Below are positions 15,962 through 24,032 of a DNA stretch of 64,000 bases, piece by piece; position 1 is the first letter of the stretch, and every line of letters starts with the position of its first letter. The notes under the pieces were generated by a model that had not been told where the DNA came from, made no database searches, and worked only from the letters and a program-made list of their open reading frames with translations. Where the stretch lies: positions 17,720-81,719 of the forward strand of contig CAJYQM010000016.1 in NCBI GenBank assembly GCA_913777025.1, given 5' to 3'. Origin of the DNA: an uncultured Massilia sp. (lineage in GTDB: Bacteria > Pseudomonadota > Gammaproteobacteria > Burkholderiales > Burkholderiaceae_D). Made by a program: the position numbers and the translations under genes.

Positions 15962-17329
15962 TCAATACTTGTGGGCGTACAGCCGCACCTGCCCGCCAGC
16001 GCCCAGCAGGCGCAGCAGGACGGCGACCAGGTGGTTCAGGTCGCGGAGTTCGACCTTGCGGGCAGCCTCCTTCCCCTCGGATTCCTTGCCCTCGGCGTCC
16101 TTGCCGGCAGTGGCCAGTACGCGCAGACGGGGTACCAGCGCCGCGGCGGCGCCGTAATCGATGCGCGCCAGGCGCGAACAGTCCAGCACCAGCACGCCAT
16201 GCTGGCCGGCATGGGCGTCGATCGCGTCCAGCAGCGCGCCCACGCTGTCGCCGCCGATCGCCCCCGGCAGCAGGAAGCGGTCGCCCTCGATGGCCGGGGC
16301 AGTGCCGACGCTGAGCGCGCTGCGCTGGGGCGGCTCGAACGAGGGCGGCGAGACTTCGAAGGTGACGCAGTAATCCATCGCCGTCTCTTCGAAATCCTTT
16401 TCGCGGTGCATCAGCAGCAGCAATTCCAGCAACAGCAGCCAGGGCGCCTGGCTGGCATGGCGCTCGCCGATCGCCAGCATCGGGCGCAGCACGCCGACCA
16501 GGTGCTCGGCCCCGGCCAGCACCAGTTCGCGCCCGCCGCGGCGCAAGGTCTGCAGCGCGTCCAGCAAGACGGTACAACCTTCCGGCGTGGCGCTGGCGAT
16601 GGCGCCGAACTCGAGCCGTACGACCGCCGCGGGCGAGGGCGCCAGCAGGCGGGCCAGTTGGGTGCCAGCGCCGGCATCGAGGCGGCCACTCAGGCTGGCG
16701 GTCGGGGTGACGCCGGAAAAGGCGCTGCCGGCAGCCTGGCCATGGTGCGCCGGCGCCGGCGGCTGCCAGGCCGGTGGCGAGGTTTCGAAACGGCTCGCAT
16801 AGTCGATCGCGATACTGTCGAAGTCCTGCTCGCGGCCGGTGGCCTGGTACAGGTCGAACAGCATCCACCAGGGCAGGCGGTCGGGGCCGGCCAGGCTGGC
16901 GCGCAGCGCCAGTTCGGCGGCGTCGAACTGGCCATTGGCGTAGAGGATGGCGGCTTCATCGGCCGCCGGCGCGCTGGACGGGCTGGCCGCGGCGTCGGGC
17001 ATGCTTTCCGGGCCGAGCAGGCCATCGGTGTTCAGGTCGACCAGGGCGCTGCGGGCCGCGTTGGACGCCACCGCGGGCGCGCGGCGGGGGCTGCCCCAGG
17101 CTTCGTCGTCGAAGATGTCGGATGCCATCTCGAGTTCGATCTCGTCGATCTTGGCGGCGGTGGCGCGCGCGATCTCGCGCTGGCGTTCGCGCTCGGCCTC
17201 GGTATCGAGCGGCATGCGGGTATTGGGCGGGCCGGGCACGGTCGAGGGATGGCCGCCGGCGGGACGCGGGCGGGCCGGCGCCGCCGCAGGCGCCTCGCTC
17301 TTTTTCTTCAGGAAGGAGAAAAATCCCAC
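15962..17329 (-). CDS. Protein with two STAS-like domains, function unknown
   Basis: I place the start at GTG 17329 (VGFFSFLKKK, with AAGGGA upstream); the track ORF extends another 47 codons through the dksA terminator. The 455-residue product has a disordered, charged N-terminus (~1-110) followed by two similar halves. Each half carries a helical motif (DFDSIAIDYASRFETSPPAW and DFEETAMDYCVTFEVSPPSF) and an STAS-like module. The last module (~350-455) contains VLVLDCSRLARIDYGAAAAL and a Lys/Glu-rich insertion. STAS domains often act in signalling or lipid-trafficking complexes, but no partner is encoded nearby. It lies between hslVU and dksA. Confidence 0.7.
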   Translation of the reverse strand: MGFFSFLKKKSEAPAAAPARPRPAGGHPSTVPGPPNTRMPLDTEAERERQREIARATAAKIDEIELEMASDIFDDEAWGSPRRAPAVASNAARSALVDLNTDGLLGPESMPDAAASPSSAPAADEAAILYANGQFDAAELALRASLAGPDRLPWWMLFDLYQATGREQDFDSIAIDYASRFETSPPAWQPPAPAHHGQAAGSAFSGVTPTASLSGRLDAGAGTQLARLLAPSPAAVVRLEFGAIASATPEGCTVLLDALQTLRRGGRELVLAGAEHLVGVLRPMLAIGERHASQAPWLLLLELLLLMHREKDFEETAMDYCVTFEVSPPSFEPPQRSALSVGTAPAIEGDRFLLPGAIGGDSVGALLDAIDAHAGQHGVLVLDCSRLARIDYGAAAALVPRLRVLATAGKDAEGKESEGKEAARKVELRDLNHLVAVLLRLLGAGGQVRLYAHKY

Positions 17330-17459
17330 GTCATCCCTTGTCAATCGTTCGCCGGTCGAGACAGTAGCACGGCGGCGCGTAACGGATGGCGCGCACGCCT
17401 GCGTTGCGTCAAGCCTCGTGCAAGCCGGCTCTAGTGTATCCCATGGGAAATTATTCCAT

Positions 17460-17491
17460 AAAAAAAGCATGCGGCAGGCGCATGCTTTTTT
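17460..17491. terminator. Strong intrinsic terminator downstream of dksA
   Basis: A perfect 13-bp stem AAAAAAGCATGCG / CGCATGCTTTTTT with a 5-base loop forms an A-tract/U-tract hairpin that works in both directions. It lies 37 bases beyond the dksA stop on the minus strand and so separates dksA from the STAS gene. Confidence 0.92.
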
Positions 17492-17527
17492 CGAATTCCG
17501 GCGTGTCCTATTGGAAACGCAGGATGA

Positions 17528-17980
17528 TCAGTCACCGTAGAGCTTCTGCTTCAGTTCGCGGCGCTGCTGGGCTTCCAGCGACAGGGTGGCGGTCGGACGG
17601 GCGATCAGGCGCGGGATGCCGATCGGTTCGCCGGTTTCCTCGCACCAGCCGTATTCGCCGGACTCGATCGAGGCCAGCGATTGCTGGACTTTCTTGAGCA
17701 GCTTGCGCTCGCGGTCGCGGGTACGCAGTTCGAGTGCGTGTTCTTCCTCGATCGTGGCGCGGTCGGCCGGGTCCGGCACGAGGACGGTTTCACGCAGGTG
17801 TTCTGTGGTCTCGCCAGCATTTTTCAGCAGCTCTTTTTCGAGCTCCTGCAGGCGGTTCTTGAAGAACGCCAGCTGGGCCGGGTTCATGTAGTCGTCGTCG
17901 CTCATCGCCCGAATTTCTTCTTCCGTCAGGAGGCGTTCTTCGGGCTGCGCAACGGTATTCGGTTTCGTTGTTTTAGTCAT
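17528..17980 (-). CDS. dksA: RNA polymerase-binding transcription factor DksA, degenerate zinc site
   Basis: DksA binds the RNA polymerase secondary channel and potentiates ppGpp. The 150-residue length, the coiled coil, and the tip DPADRA (D70, D73, A75) match functional DksA. The C-terminal globular domain has C113 but Thr116, Ser134 and Ala137 where classical DksA has the other three zinc-ligating cysteines, giving a C-T-S-A pattern. It should therefore fold without zinc, like the zinc-independent DksA2 paralogues. It is preceded by a COG0523 GTPase on the same strand (117-base gap) and followed by a strong terminator. Confidence 0.95.
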   Translation of the reverse strand: MTKTTKPNTVAQPEERLLTEEEIRAMSDDDYMNPAQLAFFKNRLQELEKELLKNAGETTEHLRETVLVPDPADRATIEEEHALELRTRDRERKLLKKVQQSLASIESGEYGWCEETGEPIGIPRLIARPTATLSLEAQQRRELKQKLYGD

Positions 17981-18097
17981 GACTTCACTTACCTTTGATA
18001 CGACAGAGTTTCCATTTTATCAGCTAACTCAGCAGTTACCGTTGAAGCGGTGCGTGCCGGCCGGCTGCCGTAATATGCAACACAGAACCGATGTAGT

Positions 18098-19153
18098 TTA
18101 TACCAAACACTGTTCCAGTCCGCGGATAAACACATCTTTTGGTAAATTTTTACCAATAAAGACCATCTTGCTGGCGCGTGTCTCGTCGTCCGCCCACTTT
18201 GCACCCAGGTCGCTGCCCATGATTTGATGCACGCCTTGGAATACCACCTTGCGGTCCGCGCCAGCCATCGATAACACGCCCTTGTAGCGCAACATGTTCG
18301 GTCCGAAGACTTGGACCATGCTGCCGAGGAATTGATCCAGGCGCTCGGGATCGAAAGCGCGCTCGCTCTTGAACACGAAGGCGGCGATATCGTCGGCGTG
18401 GTGACCGTGGTGATGGTCGTGGCTATGGTCGCAGGCCTCGGTGTGCACGTGGTCGTGATCGTGCCCGTGATCATGGTCGTGGGCATGCGCTTCCTCGGTG
18501 GTGAGGAAGGCCGGGTCCAGCTCCAGCTTGTCGTTCAGGTTGAAGCCGCGCAGGTCGAGCACTTCGCTGATCGGCGCGCGGCCGAAATCGGAGGTGCTGA
18601 TCGGGGCGCGCGGATTGATGCGGCGGATGCGCGCCTTCAGCGTTTCCACGGCTTCGGCATCGACCAGGTCGGTCTTGGACAGCAGGATCTTGTCGGCAAA
18701 GCCGACCTGGCGCTGCGCTTCCTCCTGGCGGTCTAGCTGGTCCATGCCGTGGCGCGCGTCGACCACGGTCACGACGGCGTCCAGCAGGTAGTGGGCGCCG
18801 ACTTCCTCGTCGACGAAGAAGGTCTGGGCGACGGGGCCGGGATTGGCCAGGCCGGTGGTTTCGATGACCACGCGGTCGAACTGGATTTCTCCGGCTTCGC
18901 GCTTTTGCGCCAGGTTAGTCAGGGCGACGATCAGGTCGCCGCGCACGGTGCAGCAGATGCAGCCGTTGTTCATCTCGACGATCTGCTCGCTCGAGTCCTG
19001 CACCAGGATCTCGTTGTCGATGTTTTCCTGGCCGAATTCATTCTCGATGACGGCGATGCGCAGGCCGTGTTCTTCCTGCAGGATACGGTTGAGCAGGGTG
19101 GTTTTGCCGGCGCCGAGGAAGCCCGTCAGGATGGTGCTGGGAATCAATTCCAT
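18098..19153 (-). CDS. COG0523 (CobW/ZNG1-like) metallochaperone GTPase
   Basis: These GTPases deliver metals, often zinc, to target proteins. The start at ATG 19153 (MELIPSTILTGFLGAGKTTLL) is the usual family N-terminus; the track start is an upstream TTG. Walker A GFLGAGKTT, the metal-binding motif GCICC, the ETTGLANP loop and SKTD (guanine recognition) are all present. A long His/Asp-rich segment (~230-260, HDHDHGHDHDHVH) precedes the CobW C-terminal domain and probably binds metal. The 351-residue length is normal. It lies directly upstream of dksA, as in other betaproteobacteria. Confidence 0.92.
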   Translation of the reverse strand: MELIPSTILTGFLGAGKTTLLNRILQEEHGLRIAVIENEFGQENIDNEILVQDSSEQIVEMNNGCICCTVRGDLIVALTNLAQKREAGEIQFDRVVIETTGLANPGPVAQTFFVDEEVGAHYLLDAVVTVVDARHGMDQLDRQEEAQRQVGFADKILLSKTDLVDAEAVETLKARIRRINPRAPISTSDFGRAPISEVLDLRGFNLNDKLELDPAFLTTEEAHAHDHDHGHDHDHVHTEACDHSHDHHHGHHADDIAAFVFKSERAFDPERLDQFLGSMVQVFGPNMLRYKGVLSMAGADRKVVFQGVHQIMGSDLGAKWADDETRASKMVFIGKNLPKDVFIRGLEQCLV

Positions 19154-19290
19154 ATGTCGCTGTCCGTTCAATAAAACCGCATCGACTGCGGAGAATCGGA
19201 GGATTATGCCGGAATTTACGAAATGCCACCACCCGCGTGCTCGTGCCCGGCACGCCGCGGATTCCGGACATGGTGGCCCGGCACGGATGC

Positions 19291-20229
19291 CTATTTGACC
19301 TTGGCGCGCGGATGGGTTTTATCGTAGACGGCCGCCAGATGCTGGAAATCGAGCGCCGTGTAGATCTGGGTCGAGGTGATACTGGCATGGCCCAGCAGTT
19401 CCTGCACGGCACGCAGGTCGCCCGAGGATTGCAGCACGTGCGAAGCGAACGAGTGGCGCAGCACGTGCGGATGGACGTGGACCGGCGTGCCGGCGCGCTG
19501 CGCATGGGCTTTCAGGCGCAGCTGGACCACGCGTGGGCTGACGCGTGTGCCGCGCTCGGACAGGAACAGGGCGGCGCTGCCGTCGCGCGCGGGCGGACGC
19601 ACCGCCAGCCAGGCCGCCAGCGCTTCGCGGGCGGGGCCGCCGACCGGTACCCGGCGCATCTTGCCGCCCTTGCCGGTGACGATGACTTCGCCGGCATCGA
19701 GTTCCAGCCAGCCGAGCGAGGCGGCCTGGCCATCGCGCGCCGGGACGTGGCCGATGTCCAGACTCGCCAGTTCCGACACCCGCAAGCCGCTCGAGTACAG
19801 CAGTTCGAACATCGCGCGGTTGCACAGTTCGGCCGGTTCGGGATGCGCGCTGGTCTGGCTTTCCATCAATTGCACGGCGTCGTCCACGGCCAGTGCCTTG
19901 GGCAGCCGCTTGGCGCGGCGCGGGGCGCGCACGCCTTCGACCGGGTTGGCATCCAGCGCTGTCTGGCGCGACAGCCATTCGAAAAAGCCGCGCCAGCCGG
20001 ACAGCTTGCGGGCGATCGTGGCCGGACCCTGTCCTTCGGCGTGCAACTTGGCGGTGAGGCGGCGGATGTCGAAGTGGGTCAGGCGCGCCCACTCGCTGTG
20101 TCCGGCGAGCCGGGCCAGTTCGGCCAGGTCGCGCCGGTAGGCCGCGATGGTATGCCCGGACAGCTGGCGCTGGGTAGCCAGCTCGGCCAGGTAACGGCCG
20201 GTCCAGTCGTCGGCGGCCGGGGTATCCAT
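19291..20229 (-). CDS. xerC: Tyrosine recombinase XerC
   Basis: XerC works with XerD at dif to resolve chromosome dimers. The 312-residue protein has an N-terminal SAM-like core-binding domain (~8-92) and a C-terminal catalytic domain. The catalytic residues are visible: R150 (SSGLRVSEL), K190 (TGKGGK), H255 and R258 (HVLRHS), H281 (LGHAS) and Y290. It directly abuts the DUF484 gene, the partner seen in many proteobacteria. This context and its length argue against a mobile-element integrase. Confidence 0.96.
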   Translation of the reverse strand: MDTPAADDWTGRYLAELATQRQLSGHTIAAYRRDLAELARLAGHSEWARLTHFDIRRLTAKLHAEGQGPATIARKLSGWRGFFEWLSRQTALDANPVEGVRAPRRAKRLPKALAVDDAVQLMESQTSAHPEPAELCNRAMFELLYSSGLRVSELASLDIGHVPARDGQAASLGWLELDAGEVIVTGKGGKMRRVPVGGPAREALAAWLAVRPPARDGSAALFLSERGTRVSPRVVQLRLKAHAQRAGTPVHVHPHVLRHSFASHVLQSSGDLRAVQELLGHASITSTQIYTALDFQHLAAVYDKTHPRAKVK

Positions 20230-20892
20230 TTACGCCTTCAGCGGCGCCAGCGCAGTGCTGGCGGTTTCGCCGATGTGGACCAGGAAATCGGTGGCCATCG
20301 CGGCATTGAAGCGTTCCGCGTCGGGCGAGCCCAGCACCAGAAGACCAAAGGCGCTGCCGCCGGCGCGCAGCGGAATCAGGGCGGTGGAGCGGATGCCGTC
20401 GGCCTCGCCGAGCCAGCGCACCGCTTCGAAATCCTTGTTCGCTCCGCAATACGGCGCGCGCAGGCTGTTGGTGAACAGGCGCACGTCGTCGCTCACGCCG
20501 CTGGAGAACGGCGCGTCCGCGTACTCGGCCGCCAGGTTCCACAGGCGCAGGCTGGCCTGCGGCACCATGAAATGCTTGACCAGGCCCTGGGCCACGGCGT
20601 CGGGCCTGGCGCCAGGTGCGTCCGCGCGCAGCAATTGCTGGGTCCAGCCGTGGAAACGGTTGGCGATCGCGTTGTTTTCCTCAGCGCGGCGCATCAGCTC
20701 GGCCATGCGCAGTTCCAGCGCGTTGTACTTGGCGCGCATGACTTCCATCTGCCGCTCCTGCAGCGACACCGCCCGGCCGGTCAACGGGCTCGACAGCTTT
20801 ACCTCGCCCAGCAGGCCGGCATGCTCTTCGAAAAAATGCGGGTGGTCGAGCAGGTATTGGGCGACGGCAGCGGAATCCAGGGGGGCGGTCAT
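20230..20892 (-). CDS. DUF484 family protein
   Basis: The 220-residue cytoplasmic protein starts at ATG 20892 (MTAPLDSAAVAQYLLDHPHFF); the longer track ORF upstream reads through noncoding DNA and the porin gene. The N-terminal helix with YLLDHPHFFEEHAGLL and the coiled segment SLQERQMEVMRAKY, followed by a GAF-like domain (~75-215), define the family. The biochemical function is unknown. The conserved link to xerC suggests a role in chromosome or cell-division processes (inference). Its stop touches the xerC start. Confidence 0.93.
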   Translation of the reverse strand: MTAPLDSAAVAQYLLDHPHFFEEHAGLLGEVKLSSPLTGRAVSLQERQMEVMRAKYNALELRMAELMRRAEENNAIANRFHGWTQQLLRADAPGARPDAVAQGLVKHFMVPQASLRLWNLAAEYADAPFSSGVSDDVRLFTNSLRAPYCGANKDFEAVRWLGEADGIRSTALIPLRAGGSAFGLLVLGSPDAERFNAAMATDFLVHIGETASTALAPLKA

Positions 20893-20949
20893 GACAGGTC
20901 TTGCGAAATGGGTTAGACCACGCATTTTACCTGACCGCAACGCAGGGGC

Positions 20950-20965
20950 GCACGGAAAACCGTGC
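20950..20965 (-). terminator. Small stem-loop after the first porin gene
   Basis: GCACGG-AAAA-CCGTGC forms a 6-bp stem with a 4-base loop 32 bases past the porin stop on the minus strand, between the porin and DUF484. No long U-tract follows, so termination is likely weak or Rho-assisted. Confidence 0.35.
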
Positions 20966-20996
20966 CGTCGCCGCCCGCCGTGGCGCAGCTGCAAAG

Positions 20997-22286
20997 TCAG
21001 AAGCGGTGCCGCACGCCCAGCTGGAGCGCGCGCCCGTCGTCGCCGGGCGCCCTGGTGAAGCCGCCCGGGGCGCCGGCCGTCGCCGGACTGTACTGGGCCT
21101 CGTTGTCGTTGCGGATGAAGGCGGCCACCGCATAGATGTCGGTGCGCTTGGAAAAGAAATAGTTGTAGCCGAGCGCGAACAGCAGGGCGTTGCTGCTTGA
21201 CGTCGTGCGGTCGCTCTGGTGCGCCACCGAGGCCATGATGCGGTTCGGGCCGATGCGGTAGTGCAGGCCGGCCTGCACGCTGGCGGCATCCTGCTGGCTG
21301 TTGACGGTGATGTTGTTGACGAAGACCGCGCGCAGGGCGGCGGCCGTGGCCGGGCCGAGCGGCGCGATCTGCGGCGCGATCTGCGCATCCCAGCCGGCGA
21401 TATAGGTCGGCAGCAGGGGCGAGTTGCGGTTGTGCTGGTCGTGCCAGCCGGCGAAGAATTTCCATGGTCCCCAGGTGTAGGAACCGCCGACGGTCGTGGT
21501 GCGCAGGCTGGGCCTGCCTTGGGGGTCGTAGGCGTGGTTGTGGCCGATGCCGACGTCCCAGCCGCGCGCTTTATACGTGATAGCCGCACCCCAGAACTTG
21601 TCGTACAGGCCGAGGTAGCCGGAGCCCTTGCCCGCGATCATGGCCGAGCCGCCCAGGCCCGAGGGCAGGGCGATCCGGTACTGCGCCGCGCGCTGCGAGC
21701 GGATGTCGGCGCCCAGCACCGTGAAGCCGCCGGTGCCGCCGGTGATGCTGCCCCAGGTGCCGCCGGTGCCGACCTCGAAGGTGTCGGCGGCGGCGAACAC
21801 CTCGTAGCCCGGCGTGTACATGCGTCCCAGCAGGACGGCGCCCAGCGGGGTGACCAGGCCGACCATGCTGGTGCGGTCGAACAGCGCGCGCTCCGGGTTC
21901 ACCGCCGGTCCGCCGAGCGGCTGCAGCGCCGAGCGCACCGCGGCCAGGACCGGTGGGGGCAGGGCGCCCATGCCGCGCGTCAGGTACAGGCCCTGGTTCT
22001 CGTTGACCAGGGTCGGGACCTGGGTGCCGGTGTCGAGTTCGACGCGCGCCTCGAGGTTGAAGATCGCCTTCATCCCACCGCCCAGGTCCTCGGTGCCCTT
22101 GACCCCGAGGCGCGAGCCGTCGGCGCCGCCGCTGATGACCTTGACCCGGCTGCCGCGCTGCCACATCACGCCGGCGTCGGCGATGCCGTAGAGCTGGACG
22201 CTGGACTGGGCCAGCGCAGGCGTGGGAAGACAGGCGGGAATGCACGCGGAAGCGCTCGCCAGTGTGGCCAGCAAATACTTGTTCAT
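20997..22286 (-). CDS. Gram-negative porin (Burkholderia/Bordetella OmpC-like family)
   Basis: A trimeric outer-membrane diffusion channel is expected. The 429-residue precursor has a signal peptide ending PALA-QSSVQLYG. The first strand and turn (SSVQLYGIADAGV), GVKGTEDLGGGMKAIFNLE and the C-terminal phenylalanine (LQLGVRHRF) are the family signature. Loops are larger than in the neighbouring porin, with extra Gly/Pro-rich segments near 105-125 and 175-190. It sits downstream of a second porin on the same strand, with 215 bases between them. The two are clearly divergent paralogues, not recent duplicates. Confidence 0.94.
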   Translation of the reverse strand: MNKYLLATLASASACIPACLPTPALAQSSVQLYGIADAGVMWQRGSRVKVISGGADGSRLGVKGTEDLGGGMKAIFNLEARVELDTGTQVPTLVNENQGLYLTRGMGALPPPVLAAVRSALQPLGGPAVNPERALFDRTSMVGLVTPLGAVLLGRMYTPGYEVFAAADTFEVGTGGTWGSITGGTGGFTVLGADIRSQRAAQYRIALPSGLGGSAMIAGKGSGYLGLYDKFWGAAITYKARGWDVGIGHNHAYDPQGRPSLRTTTVGGSYTWGPWKFFAGWHDQHNRNSPLLPTYIAGWDAQIAPQIAPLGPATAAALRAVFVNNITVNSQQDAASVQAGLHYRIGPNRIMASVAHQSDRTTSSSNALLFALGYNYFFSKRTDIYAVAAFIRNDNEAQYSPATAGAPGGFTRAPGDDGRALQLGVRHRF

Positions 22287-22433
22287 CGCATCTCTCCAGG
22301 TTAAAAGGAAGGCAATAACAAGGCAGCAAACAAGGCAAAACGCAGACCGGCAAATAAGGCCGTTTCGTTTGCCTGGGCGGTACCGATCAGCCGCCTCAAG
22401 CGTTGTGCAAATCGCACAGGGCCCAGATGCAGC

Positions 22434-22465
22434 AAGGGCGGACCTGGTTGCCCAGGCCCGCCCTT
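22434..22465 (-). terminator. GC-rich hairpin downstream of the second porin
   Basis: AAGGGCGGACCTGG and CCCAGGCCCGCCCTT can pair with one bulge around a 3-base loop, 37 bases past the porin stop at 22502. No U-tract follows on the minus strand. It is the only structured element I see in the 215-base gap between the porins, which also must carry the upstream region of the first porin. Confidence 0.45.
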
Positions 22466-22501
22466 GCGGATCAGCTTGGCGGGGACAGGCCCCGCGTCAG
22501 C

Positions 22502-23587
22502 TTAGAACGAGTGGTTCACGCCCACGTCGTAGGAGTTGATGGTCGGGATCGCGCCCAGCGCGCCCGAACGCAGGTTGACGCTGTTCTTCTTGCGCGACGC
22601 GTCGATGTACAGGTAGGTACGCTTCGACAGGCTGTACTCGTAACCCAGCGATGCCTGGCGGGTGAAGATGTCGTTCGCGAAGTTCGTCTGTTCGGTCTGC
22701 TTCACACCGTAGCCGGCCAGGATTTTGCCAGGGCCCATTGCGTAGGTCGCACCCAGGACGGCGCCCTTGACGACCGGACGCAGGGTGTTGGTGTGCTCGC
22801 GGTCCTGATGGGTGTAGGTGCCCATGACTTTCAGTTCCGGCGAGATCGAGAACGAAGCGGCCAGCGACCAGACCTTCGATTCGACGGCATTGCGCTCGTA
22901 AGCCACCATGGCAGCTGCCGGGCCGTTGTTGTAGGTTGCAGCGACGGAGAACGGATTCGAGGTGCCCTGGCTGTTTGCAGCGTAGTTGGTGGCGCCCGCG
23001 CCGATGCCGGCCCAGTTGCCGCCGTTGGCTTCCTTGGTTGCCCACGAGGCGTTCACCTGGAAGCCGTTCGCGACCGGCGAGTTGTAGAAGATCGCGTTCG
23101 AGATACGGTTGCTGTTCGCACCGGTACCGTTCACGTCGGAGCCGCTGTCCAGCGGGGCCGAGTTGAAGCCGGCGACGCTGATGTCGGTATAGAAGCCGAG
23201 CGGGGTCGGCAGGCCGTGCCACGGTTCGAACGAACCGACGACTTCCTGGAACGAGGTCAGGCCACGGCCCAGGCGGACCGTACCGAAATCACCCTGCAGG
23301 CCGACGCGGCTCTGGCCCTGGAACAGCGGACGCGTGTTGTTTTCAACGGTGCCGGTGTCCGGCTCGTAGCGCATTTCCAGCTGGAACAGTGCTTTCAGGC
23401 CATTGCCCAGGTCTTCGGTGCCCTTGAAACCCAGGGTGTTGGCAGCGCGCTTGCCGATGCTCATCGTCTGGTTGGTCTGCTTGGTGAAGCCAGCATCGAT
23501 GTTACCGTAGATCTGCACGGCGGTCTGCGCGTGTGCGACGCCGGCGAAGGCGCCCAGCAGAGCTACTGCCATGAGTGATTTTTTCAT
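22502..23587 (-). CDS. Gram-negative porin
   Basis: This is a general outer-membrane porin of the betaproteobacterial OmpC-like family. The 361-residue precursor begins MKKSLMAVALLGAFAGVAHAQ, a clean signal peptide. NTLGFKGTEDLGNGLKALFQLE, VGLQGDFGTVRLGRG and the C-terminal SYDVGVNHSF, ending in Phe, are typical. The length is standard and codon bias looks like that of a highly expressed gene. A long AT-rich region upstream (23588-24032) probably carries its promoter. Confidence 0.96.
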   Translation of the reverse strand: MKKSLMAVALLGAFAGVAHAQTAVQIYGNIDAGFTKQTNQTMSIGKRAANTLGFKGTEDLGNGLKALFQLEMRYEPDTGTVENNTRPLFQGQSRVGLQGDFGTVRLGRGLTSFQEVVGSFEPWHGLPTPLGFYTDISVAGFNSAPLDSGSDVNGTGANSNRISNAIFYNSPVANGFQVNASWATKEANGGNWAGIGAGATNYAANSQGTSNPFSVAATYNNGPAAAMVAYERNAVESKVWSLAASFSISPELKVMGTYTHQDREHTNTLRPVVKGAVLGATYAMGPGKILAGYGVKQTEQTNFANDIFTRQASLGYEYSLSKRTYLYIDASRKKNSVNLRSGALGAIPTINSYDVGVNHSF

Positions 23588-24032
23588 CTAGTTCTATCCT
23601 TTTTAGTTGAATCGAAAGAATCCAGAGAGTATTGAGATTTCTTGTAGTTTCTGAACACTCGGATGCTTGAACCTTAAATGCTTAACGCCTCAAGGTTGAC
23701 GGATTAGTCAATTATGACTGTTTCACTTGGTGGAAAGCCAATAAATCCAATCGTGCTGTTGTATTTTCGAAACGCCGGACTGGGTCTTGGGGGCATGAAC
23801 TTAAGCTTTGTTTAAGTTTCCGGCAGTCATCATGCCAGCCTTGGACCACAGCAGTATTTGTGCGGGCTCAAACGGCCGAGGAATCGCAAACGAATCGCGC
23901 CGACGCGGCCTTAGACTCTGGCCCATCCGACGCCTGCAGCCCGCAATGCCACTGGTTGGTCGCAACGGGCGCTATCGTGCCTGCTTCTGCACGTATTTCC
24001 ACGGCGTTTTTAATTTCCAGAAAAGATGAGCG
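23588..24032. promoter_or_regulatory. AT-rich 445-base region between the porin and the SEL1-repeat gene
   Basis: No convincing gene lies here; the track ORFs at 23808 and 23860 are short and unlike proteins. It separates divergent genes, so it must hold both promoters. Two palindromes stand out: AGTCA-ATTA-TGACT at 23706-23719, and AACTTAA-N7-TTAAGTT at 23798-23818. The base composition is far more AT-rich than average for the window, as expected for regulated outer-membrane protein genes. I could not assign -35/-10 boxes with confidence. Confidence 0.45.

Noticed and set aside
19291-20229. Tyrosine recombinase as the integrase of a genomic island
   Set aside because: Length, catalytic residues and contact with the DUF484 gene identify chromosomal XerC.
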